DNA of 64,000 bases from Bilabrum cf. latius (lineage: Eukaryota; Bigyra: Bicosoecida; Bigyra; Bicosoecida), in NCBI GenBank assembly GCA_965178125.1, contig CBCXTV010000001.1:186001-250000 (forward strand). The letters are read 5' to 3'. The translations under genes were made by a program, and so were the position numbers. Shown here piece by piece: positions 16,766-24,472 of the stretch (within the stretch, counting starts at the first letter, position 1; each line of letters starts with the position of its first letter). Under the pieces are notes generated by a model that did not search any database, was not told where the DNA came from, and was given only the letters and a program-made list of their open reading frames with translations.

Positions 16766-19051
16766 ATGTCGGCTCCGTTCAAGGGCGAAACGATGAGTTT
16801 GTCTGTTGCCGAGTCGCTGAAGTCCCGAGTCGCATCCTGCTCCTGGGATCCCGCGTGGGTTTCCGCGAGCTGCGTGCCGTGCGATGGCCTCCCCACAAGC
16901 CAGGAGTCAGAAGCGTCCACGACGGCGACCTCTGCTTTGTTAGGGGTGTCCGAGGCGTCCCCAACGTGCTCGTGTGGCCTCGGTGTCTCCAATTCGGTGG
17001 CTGCAGCGCGCGCGGCCGCTGTCCCGAGTTTTGGCTTTGACGATGCGGAGAACGACTTCGACGCCAGTCTCGACATGATTGAGGCCTCATGCGAGGTCGC
17101 ATGCGAGGCAGAATGCGAGGGCGATCCGGGAGCCTGCTTGTTGTCCCACGGCAAGTCGAGCGGTCAGTGGCAGATCGGCGTAGTGGGTGAACGAGTCCTT
17201 TATGAGGGCCTCAGCGTTGAGGGCGACATTCCTGGCCGCGTTGCTGCCTCCGAAGCGCTCGCCGCGGGTGTCATCAATTTGGAACCCCCGTCAGAGGAAG
17301 TACTTTTGCCGGTGCAGCTTCTGCGGAGTAGTCAAGGTTACCGTGGGGTTCTGCCCATCGAGGATTCTGCGCCCGATGCGAGGGGGCGACCGCAGATGCT
17401 CATGCTCCCCGATTTCGTGCCCCGCGTGAAGAGGCGGCGTCTTCGGCAGAAGTGCGACCCTGCTGAGGGCGATGCAGCACCGAGTCTTGCGGCTCATCTC
17501 GGACCTCCGCCCGCGGCTCGTGCCGCGGCCGGAGCGTCTGGGCCGCAGCGCTCGACTGGAAGGCCTTCGACTCGTCCTATTGATAGTGTCATCTATCGTC
17601 TCCTGCGGGTTTTCCCTGACGATTTCAAGTTGGCGTTTCCGGCGTCGGTGTCACACCAGCGGAAGCGGTGCCTCATCAGGGAGGCGCTTCGCAATGTACC
17701 CGGTGACCGCATGTGCATCTTGAAAGACTGGGCTGCGGGGGCGGAGGACACTCCTTGCCAGCTTCGTTTCGAGGAGCTCTTCCCGGAGCTTGCGCGGCAG
17801 CGGGACGAAGTTGTGAGGAATCCGGGATCGCACTCAGTGCCCGTGGGCGAGATTGTGCCTGCGTCCGACAAGAACACGAGGCGGGGAAGGGCCGTGATGC
17901 TTACCTTTCACGGTCGCTGGGGTGTCGAAAAGGAGTCTGTGCGCGACATCATGTCGGCATCCGTGGCAAGGGGCGTCCTGAGGCGATTGGTTCTCGCGTC
18001 TCCGTTCTATGTGGAGCTTTGGGCCACCTTCAAGGCATGGGCGCAGGACATCGCGCGGCGGATGATGTGGCCTCAGCTGTCCATGAAAATGGAGCTCTCC
18101 CTGCACCGCAAGCACGCCGCAAACTTGGTGCACTTCCACGTATGCATGACGGATTCCGAGAAGTCGCATCGTTGTCGCGTGGCGGAGGATTTCATGTGGG
18201 CCGGCAGCAGGCCGAATGTCGTCTACGGCTCCGGGCGGTCAGCGAAGGCGCAGGAACGTGGCGCGTCGGAGTTACACTATTATTGTCAAGCTCCCAAAGT
18301 CGGTGCGCTGCTTTGCGCCACGAACTACCGAGCCGGACGCGATTTCGTCGTCAATGGTAAGTTCGTGCACGCGTTGTTCGCACGCTTCAAAATGGATCCG
18401 GACGTCGCGAGAAGGGAACTCGTGGCGTATCGGTGTCGGGACGCCGAGAACTTAGTGCGCGCCATCGACTTCCACATACAGAATACCGCGGAGAGGAGAG
18501 AGGTGTGCGCGCAGGCCGCGGTGCACGTAGTGACGAAGCTCCGCCCCTTTAAGGTGGTGCCCGAAGTCGAGAAGTGGCGCGAGAGCTATCGTCAGGAGTG
18601 GTTCGCGCACATGCGCTTCAAGTTCCTTGTCTTGGTGGGGGACTCCCGGTTCGGGAAGACAGTGTACGCGCGGAATCTCTTCGGGAGCGAAAGGACTCTT
18701 GTTGTGAACTGTCAGGGCAGTGTGGAACCTCCGCTCCGTGGCTTCGATCGAAGTCGGCATGTGGCCATTGTGTTCGACGAGGCAAATGCCCTGTGGGTCG
18801 TCAACAACAAACAGGTCTTTCAGGCTGGCCTTGACCCCTCCCTGCTCGGCCAGAGCAAGACGAACAGCCTCGCATACTCTGTGTGGCTCCACGGTATCGC
18901 CCTGATCATCTGCACGAATTCGTGGGGCTCTGACGTGACGGAGTCGGCGGACCGCGATTGGCTTGACAACAACTGCACGAAAGTGGAGGTGAAAGATCGG
19001 CTCTACTTCGACGAGGACTTGTTGTCTCTCACGGATGTGCAGAAGAGCTGA
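16766..19051 (+). CDS. Rep: HUH endonuclease with SF3-type helicase, 761 aa
   Basis: Predicted replication initiator that nicks one strand and unwinds DNA. Motif I candidate: VMLTFHG (377-383). Motif II (HUH): LVHFHV with H456 and H458. SF3-like ATPase: Walker A GDSRFGKT (625-632), Walker B IVFDE (668-672), motif C IICTNSW with N718. This order is that of CRESS-DNA virus and plasmid Reps. The catalytic Tyr is not clear; Y506 (in YYCQAPK) and Y555 are candidates, and no plain YxxK is seen. The N-terminal 280 residues are low-complexity and unusual; CRESS Reps are commonly 250-400 aa. It starts at ATG 16766, about 500 bp after the repeat/hairpin region. Fragments of it occur in the mosaic and at 1812. 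Confidence 0.85.
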   Translation: MSAPFKGETMSLSVAESLKSRVASCSWDPAWVSASCVPCDGLPTSQESEASTTATSALLGVSEASPTCSCGLGVSNSVAAARAAAVPSFGFDDAENDFDASLDMIEASCEVACEAECEGDPGACLLSHGKSSGQWQIGVVGERVLYEGLSVEGDIPGRVAASEALAAGVINLEPPSEEVLLPVQLLRSSQGYRGVLPIEDSAPDARGRPQMLMLPDFVPRVKRRRLRQKCDPAEGDAAPSLAAHLGPPPAARAAAGASGPQRSTGRPSTRPIDSVIYRLLRVFPDDFKLAFPASVSHQRKRCLIREALRNVPGDRMCILKDWAAGAEDTPCQLRFEELFPELARQRDEVVRNPGSHSVPVGEIVPASDKNTRRGRAVMLTFHGRWGVEKESVRDIMSASVARGVLRRLVLASPFYVELWATFKAWAQDIARRMMWPQLSMKMELSLHRKHAANLVHFHVCMTDSEKSHRCRVAEDFMWAGSRPNVVYGSGRSAKAQERGASELHYYCQAPKVGALLCATNYRAGRDFVVNGKFVHALFARFKMDPDVARRELVAYRCRDAENLVRAIDFHIQNTAERREVCAQAAVHVVTKLRPFKVVPEVEKWRESYRQEWFAHMRFKFLVLVGDSRFGKTVYARNLFGSERTLVVNCQGSVEPPLRGFDRSRHVAIVFDEANALWVVNNKQVFQAGLDPSLLGQSKTNSLAYSVWLHGIALIICTNSWGSDVTESADRDWLDNNCTKVEVKDRLYFDEDLLSLTDVQKS

Positions 19052-19255
19052 CGCCGGCCGCTGAGGTTTTCAGTCCGGTTCACACGAGCGCCGGAGCCGC
19101 AGCGGCAGCCGCTTCGGTGCTCCTGAAGGTCTAATGTCCTCAATGCGTTTCGTGTGCAAAAAGGATGTGGTTTCTACATGGGGGCATTCCGCAAGTTTCA
19201 TGTGGTCCGTCGCGTTCGTCCGGGGGAGTGCTTGCCTAGTATTGGGAGCTTGCCT

Positions 19256-19307
19256 GACACACACACACGTGGCACCCAGCCTGATGGGTTGCAAGTGTGT
19301 GTGTGTC
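19256..19307 (+). promoter_or_regulatory. 13-bp CA/TG hairpin downstream of rep
   Basis: GACACACACACAC (19256-19268) and GTGTGTGTGTGTC (19295-19307) are perfect reverse complements around a 26-nt loop. It lies 205 bp after the rep stop and 150 bp before the orfH ATG. It may be an RNA structure between the two genes, or two simple repeats in opposite phase. Copy 2: 46451-46502. Confidence 0.6.
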
Positions 19308-19455
19308 TCCGCAGTGCCGCGGTTGGGACCCGGCGGGTCGTTTGCTTTTACGTCGCCGCGTCGCGCGCCGACGAGACATTTCTTGGTCTCAGAAGCCTCT
19401 GCTTCCGGTAGGCGCGCCGTGTACACTCGCGGGCCGAAGGTGGGTGCGTTGCTTG

Positions 19456-20148
19456 ATGGCCTACGTCGGTATCGCCGATGCACCGTATGTGCCCGTGGTT
19501 GCCGCGTCGACCTCCGAGCACGCCCCGGAGGGCGAGGTGGAGATGATGCTTGCGCCTCTTGCCGGAGATGTCGGTTTCAAGCGGCCTCGCGTGTTTCCTC
19601 CCGGTTCGCGACTTCTTCCTAAGTCGCCGGCCCATCCGGCGGTGCTCATAACAGCGCTCGGCAGTGAGGCACCCCAGGACACACAGTGCGTCGTTTGGTC
19701 GGACTCTAAGGCTTTCGACCTCGCGGAGTTTGTATGCTCTTCCTGCGGCTGCAATCGTGTCATGGCGGACCTGAATCATCGTATGCGTGATCGTCTCGTA
19801 CGTCGCGTGCAGCGCACGCTTTATGCCGATGATTCTCCGTGCGGCAGGGGTGCGATTTCGTGTCGTGCTTGTCGCGAGAAGGCGCGCGACGCGGCGCCGA
19901 AGACGTCGATTATGAACGCGGCGAACAAGAAGAAGATCTCGGGAACTCTTCGCATGCAGTTGGATCTCATTGTAGAGACCGGGGAGCGGAAGGGTCAGCG
20001 TTGTACTGCGGAGAAAATTCTGACATTGGGAACGATGAAGCAGCACAGGGTTTTCGAGAGGGACCTTTACGATGAGGCATGGCGCGGGCTTGTTCGTCTG
20101 TCTGGACGCGAGGCTTGGAGCGATGACGACTCGTGGTCTCCGCGTTGA
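19456..20148 (+). CDS. orfH: 230-aa protein with paired CxxC motifs
   Basis: Residues 94-139 contain C94-x2-C97 and C136-x2-C139, separated by 38 residues, a likely zinc-binding fold. The linker is Arg-rich (MRDRLVRRVQR). The C-terminal 90 residues are basic then acidic (EAWSDDDSW). The same C-x2-C-x38-C-x2-C spacing occurs in orfB. The frame is open upstream to a GTG at 19297; the first ATG is 19456. Function unknown; nucleic-acid or protein binding is plausible. It is the next gene after rep. Confidence 0.65.
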   Translation: MAYVGIADAPYVPVVAASTSEHAPEGEVEMMLAPLAGDVGFKRPRVFPPGSRLLPKSPAHPAVLITALGSEAPQDTQCVVWSDSKAFDLAEFVCSSCGCNRVMADLNHRMRDRLVRRVQRTLYADDSPCGRGAISCRACREKARDAAPKTSIMNAANKKKISGTLRMQLDLIVETGERKGQRCTAEKILTLGTMKQHRVFERDLYDEAWRGLVRLSGREAWSDDDSWSPR

Positions 20149-20773
20149 GCTTGCGTGACGGTTTTCCCTCTTAACCTGGCCTCTTGCGTGGCGCTGCTTC
20201 CGCGTGTGGCCTGAGCGTGCGACCTAAGCGTTCGGCCTGCTGTCGCGTGTGACCTGAGCGAACGGGCGCTCGACAGTATCCCGCGTTTGTTGCTTCTGGG
20301 GTTCAAGAAACTTGTACTTTTTGGGCTGTACGGTGGTCAGTGGTGCACGGTTCGTTCGCAGCCTCCGCGTTGTTGGAAAGCTATGGTGGAGCATGGTTCT
20401 TTTCGCAGCCTCCGCGTTGTGATCAAGCTACGGTGGAGCATGGTTCGTGAGCATGGTTCTTTTCGCAGCCTCCGCGTTGTTGACACGTGAAAGCTACGCG
20501 AACGTGACCACACAATAGGCCATACCCCAGGTGAAATCCGGACTCGGACATCCAGACGAAACGGCATCATGCACACTGTTGAACACACAAATGACACTGA
20601 GCTCCACCGTAACGTAACTTTCCATCACCACCTGGTTTATTTTCTCCGCGATGGCAGCTTAGCGGTGACGCTGTGTCTTCGGGCATGAAGGGGCAAATCT
20701 TTGATTTTTTGGGCCCTGTTTCGGTCACCGAAAAGTCGTGTGATTTCTGGCGCGCAGGAGGAGTGACGCAAGG
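20149..20773. other. intergenic with short direct repeats
   Basis: CGCAGCCTCCGCGTTGT occurs three times, at 20357, 20404 and 20464, with GGAGCATGGTTC between copies. Variants of GTGTGACCTGAGCG recur at 20198-20262. No gene seen. Confidence 0.6.
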
Positions 20774-21267
20774 TATTTCTGAACCGTTTTCCGGACGCTT
20801 TCCGGGCCTCCCATGTGACCGCTTTTTGCGTACCGAAACACGTTCCGCGCGTGAGGAGCAGATGCGGATCTCCGCGGGGTCCTAGTTGTGTCCTTTTTCG
20901 GGGGACGAAATCGGGCGCACTTGTCGTGCCGATTCGTGGTCGTCTCTGAGACCGGCTGCGAGTCGGGAAAGGTGCCCGGGAGATGCTCGTGTCCTTGGCT
21001 TCGTATTTCTCCGCGTATTCTTCAAACGCGGGCGCACGTCTCCTACCGATTCGTGGTCGGTTTCCGAGGCCGATCGCGAGTCGGGAAATGCGCCCGCGAT
21101 GCGCTCTCGATCTCGGAAAGGGCGGGAGTCCGTTCTTGCATTCGGAATGGGCGGGGAGTTGCTTTTCCTGGGAGCATGTGCGAGATTCCTTCTCCGCGGG
21201 TCCTCTTTCGGCTTCGGCAGTCAGCAGCGCACTCTGCGGGAACGGCATTCTCCGAGTCTCTTTGCCG
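20774..21267. other. orfA leader region
   Basis: Upstream of the conserved orfA start. The orfA frame is open back to an ATG at 20983, giving 95 extra residues of poor protein character. Pieces of this leader are duplicated at 2971, 4818-4984 and 7214-7475, so it behaves as a block in the mosaic. It probably holds the orfA promoter and 5-prime UTR. Confidence 0.5.
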
Positions 21268-22275
21268 ATGATGTCTGAGGAGAAACCCTCCGAGAGCATT
21301 GCTGTTTCCTTGGGAGACGGCCGCAATCTTCGTGCGCGTCGAGGCGCCGGTGATATGGGAAACGAGGGCGGCATGTTGGCGCGCGAGGTCGACGCGCCGG
21401 CGGAGCACGCCGGCGCGGCGGCAAGCGTCGATGATTCGCTCGGCCCCCACATCGAGAGCGGCGGCGCGGAGGCGGCGTCCACGGGGATGCTCGGAGAGGA
21501 GAGCGGCAAGGCAGCGCCGAAGGAGGACGCCGAAGACGACGGCGGCAAGAAGACGGAGGAGGAGGATGCTCGCGGCGGTGGACGTGCTGTGGTGCCCGGA
21601 GGTAATGACGACGTATGGACCAACGCAGCAGCTTGGAAGGCGGGTGGCGGCGTGGCAGCCGGGGCGGTCTCTGGCGCTGATAGCTGGGATCAATGGGGGA
21701 CCCCTGCGAAGTCGTCATGGGGGGAGACGTACGTGCTGCGGCAGGTCGCGTCGGAGCCGGCGGAGGAGGCGACATGGACTTGCAACGCGTGCCAGTGCTG
21801 CAAGCCCCGGTCGGCGTACTTTAAGAAGTGGAAGGACTGGATCCAACCAGTTTGCCGGGTGTGTTGCGACAAGTTCGACAACGCGACGCCGTGGTGGGTG
21901 TGGTGCAAGAGCTGCAAAAACGAGTATCCGGCGTACCGATTTCCCCAGATCCGCCGGAAGAAGGAGAACTTGCGCTATTTCTTCCCTGAGGACTGGTGCG
22001 CGAAGTGCCTGGTTGCGCGTGGCTGGAGTCTCCATGATGTCCGTTCCTCTGCGGGTGAAGCGAAGCGTTGGGTGCCAAAAGCTGGCGCGAATACCGGTGA
22101 CGGCGACAACGACGCTCGTGCTCCCGCACGCGACGAGCTTCCTGCAGGAGGCGCCGCCTCCTGCAGCAACGCCGTGCGTCAGAGTTCTTCGCGTGACGAG
22201 GCCTTGGATGACATCAAGCGGGCCATGGAGCTTCTCCAGAATGCGGAAAGGTTCCTCCTCACGATGCCAGCGTGA
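21268..22275 (+). CDS. orfA: 335-aa Cys-rich zinc-ribbon protein, Stc1-like
   Basis: Residues 1-165 are acidic and Gly/Ala-rich with five Trp, two of them in WG pairs (DSWDQWG, SSWGE). Two Cys modules follow: C172-x2-C175-x20-C196-x2-C199 and C213-x2-C216-x27-C244-x2-C247, with KPRSAYFKKWKDW in the first. The C-x2-C ... K ... F ... C-x2-C layout recalls the Stc1 domain, which in fission yeast links Argonaute to heterochromatin; this is a weak, motif-only call. Start: ATGATG at 21268, the point where orfA homology begins in the mosaic copies. One nearly complete fused copy (4985-6175) and one deleted copy (4408-4815) lie in the same unit. Confidence 0.7.
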   Translation: MMSEEKPSESIAVSLGDGRNLRARRGAGDMGNEGGMLAREVDAPAEHAGAAASVDDSLGPHIESGGAEAASTGMLGEESGKAAPKEDAEDDGGKKTEEEDARGGGRAVVPGGNDDVWTNAAAWKAGGGVAAGAVSGADSWDQWGTPAKSSWGETYVLRQVASEPAEEATWTCNACQCCKPRSAYFKKWKDWIQPVCRVCCDKFDNATPWWVWCKSCKNEYPAYRFPQIRRKKENLRYFFPEDWCAKCLVARGWSLHDVRSSAGEAKRWVPKAGANTGDGDNDARAPARDELPAGGAASCSNAVRQSSSRDEALDDIKRAMELLQNAERFLLTMPA

Positions 22276-23376
22276 CGCGGGAGCTTCCCGAATGGGTCCG
22301 TCGTACTGTGAGGGCGCTCCGGAAGGAAGAGCGCGAGTGAGTCATCCTTGCGCCGAGGTGAGCGCGACGTCGGAGGAGCACGGTCGTTTGATTGGGAACG
22401 ATATGGTCGGCAGAGTGTGAAAATCCGAGTTTCTCGTGCAGGATTGGGCAGCTCTCTAGATATCTTGCCTGGGAAGGGTGTGATGTGGTGGGAGCGCTTC
22501 CGCCTCACGTGGCAGACGTCCACACTTCCTGGTTCCCCGGCAGGCTGTTTGGCGAGACGGAGTGGCAAAGCATCCGCCTGCTGATTCCTACTTTGTTACC
22601 TCGATTGTGAGCTCGGAGCTTGGGGCGGAGGATTCTGCGGGCAGCTCATGTGTGCCTAGAGTGTCATCCCGCGACCCTCTGACTTCTGTTCGTGGCTTTA
22701 CCTCTTCGCGCAGGAAGATTCCTCATGAGGCAAGCCCGGTCCGAACTCGCGTGGGATGCCGTGCGCTGGTGCGGCTTCCACTCATCCCCGGGGTGGGGAG
22801 CGCTGGGTAAAGGATCGTCTGTCCCTGCAAGTTTCGATTCGGCGAGGTGCGGCAGCATGACGCGGACCGAGGTGAAGTCCTTTGTCCGCGATAGGTCGCC
22901 GCGTCGCGCGGTGGCGACCCCACAGCGCCCCAATCCCATTCCGGAGAGGGGGTGTGATGCAGTGGGAGCCCTTCCGCCTCACGTGACAGACGTTCACACT
23001 TCCTGGTTCCCATAAGGTCTTCAGCACAGCGCATGCGAGGCAGGCTGTTCGGCGAGACGTAGTGGCATCGCCCCCGCCTGCTCATTCCTACTTTGTTACC
23101 TCGATTGTCAGCTTGGGGCTCGGGGCGGCGGATTCAGCGGGCAGCTCATGTATGCTGGAGTGTCATCCCGCGACCTCTGACTTCTGTCCGTGGCTTTACC
23201 TCTTCGCGCAGGAAGATTCCTCATGAGGCAAGCCCGGTGCGAACTCCTGTGGGATGCCGTGCGCTGGTTCGGATTCCACTCATGCCCGATGTGGGGAGCG
23301 CTAGGGTAAAGGATCGTCTGTCCCTGCAAGTTTCGATTCGGCTCGAGTCAATGTGAGGAAGGAGAGGTGCGGCAGC
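22276..23376. repeat. imperfect tandem duplication of the orfI upstream region
   Basis: About 22476-22935 is repeated at about 22951-23455: both contain TTCCTACTTTGTTACCTCGA, TCTTCGCGCAGGAAGATTCC and AAAGGATCGTCTGTCCCTGC, offset by about 500-520 bp with small indels. The duplication takes in the first 25 or so codons of orfI. The DNA between the orfA stop and the first repeat has no recognisable gene. Confidence 0.85.
22857..23015 (+). pseudogene. truncated copy of the orfI start (52 codons)
   Basis: ATGACGCGGACCGAGG at 22857 parallels the orfI start at 23377. The encoded residues match orfI for about 26 residues (SFVRDRSPRRAVATPQRP). The frame then runs into the next duplicated block and ends. 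Remnant of the tandem duplication. Confidence 0.75.
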
Positions 23377-23898
23377 ATGACGCGGAACGAGGTGACGTCC
23401 TTTGTCCGCGATAGGTCGCCGCGTCGCGCGGTGGCGACCCCGCAGCGCCCAAACCCCGCCCCGCCTAGTCCTCACTCGACAGCGGTGTCGAACCTGCAGC
23501 AGCGCTTCGAGAACATGCAGCAGCGTGCGGAAAGCTTGAGCGCTCAGCTGGAGTACGCCCAAAGTGTGATCAGGCTGCTCTCAGGCCTGTTGCGCGATGA
23601 GGCTCCTCGGTTCTATGCAGACTTTGATCCCGTGATTCGGCGTGCGATGTCTGGCGCAAGCGGCTCCGTTGCGGGTAGGTCTTTCCGTCTTGTGGACGGA
23701 GGCGTCATCCACGGACCTGACACAGCAGTCGCTGCTCCTCCGCGTCGTCTCATCGTTGAGGTGCGTACGGACTGGGAGATGACCGAGACTGCCTCAACTG
23801 TGCTGGATTCCTCAGGATCAGACGACATGGGTTCCGAGGACTCGCCGCCGCCGACCGTCGTCCTCCCCAGCGGCGCGGCGGGCGCCGGCGGTGCCTAG
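23377..23898 (+). CDS. orfI: 173-aa coiled-coil protein
   Basis: The N-terminus is basic (SFVRDRSPRR). Residues about 39-75 form a predicted amphipathic coiled coil (LQQRFENMQQRAESLSAQLE and onward), suggesting oligomerisation. The C-terminus is Ser/Asp/Pro-rich. No family recognised. The first ATG is 23377; the frame opens 24 bp earlier at a GTG. Identical in copies 1 and 2. Confidence 0.55.
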   Translation: MTRNEVTSFVRDRSPRRAVATPQRPNPAPPSPHSTAVSNLQQRFENMQQRAESLSAQLEYAQSVIRLLSGLLRDEAPRFYADFDPVIRRAMSGASGSVAGRSFRLVDGGVIHGPDTAVAAPPRRLIVEVRTDWEMTETASTVLDSSGSDDMGSEDSPPPTVVLPSGAAGAGGA

Positions 23899-24472
23899 TC
23901 CTCGGCAGCTCCTGCATCGGAGCCTCCTGTCGAGATTCGATCGCGCAACGTCGTTCCTTACATTGCTTGCCGTCGCATGTGCCGGGCGGTGGTGGGTGTG
24001 CGTGTTCGCCGAAAGTTCCCGGCCTCGTCTTCCTCAGGAGAGCTCCTCGACCCGAAATTGGCAGCTCAGCGCTGCCGTGGCCGATACAGTACCCGTGCAT
24101 GGCCAGTTGGCAGCTACGCGCTGCCGTTGCCAATGTCGTCCGCACGAGAGCAGAGTGGCAGCTCAGCGCAGGCGAGAAACCGCGCTCGCAATGCTGCGAG
24201 GTGTATTCAATGCTGTGCACGTGTCTATCCCGCTCCCTGGTTTTGTCTCGCTTGCGCCAGTGTGACCGCAGCAGAGCGGGTGCTTCCCGTGCGTCTTCAG
24301 CTTTGAGCACTCCTCCAGCGACAGGAAGGCATTCGCTTGCTCTCGCTCCCCGCCTGCGTCCTATCCCTCCCGGGTATCTTCAGAGGCCACAGGCAGTGCG
24401 AAGCTTGGCAGCGGGTCCGTCCGCGTCGTTTCGGCTGTGAGCGATCTTCTGCCCGGTTCCTCACGCGTCATA
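23899..24472. other. transposase upstream region with palindromic repeats
   Basis: GGCAGCT-based repeats: TTGGCAGCTCAGCGCTGCC (24058-24076), TTGGCAGCTACGCGCTGCC (24107-24125) and a partial GTGGCAGCTCAGCGCAGG (24155-24172), spaced 49 and 48 bp. The first two are themselves inverted repeats (GGCAGC/GCTGCC). They may be protein-binding sites for the following transposase or its promoter. No gene otherwise. Confidence 0.55.

Noticed and set aside
16766-19051. Helitron or replitron assignment of Rep
   Set aside because: The helicase motifs are of the short SF3 type next to the HUH domain, not an SF1 Pif1-like helicase; no Helitron-type ends seen. Replitron affinity cannot be excluded without a profile search.
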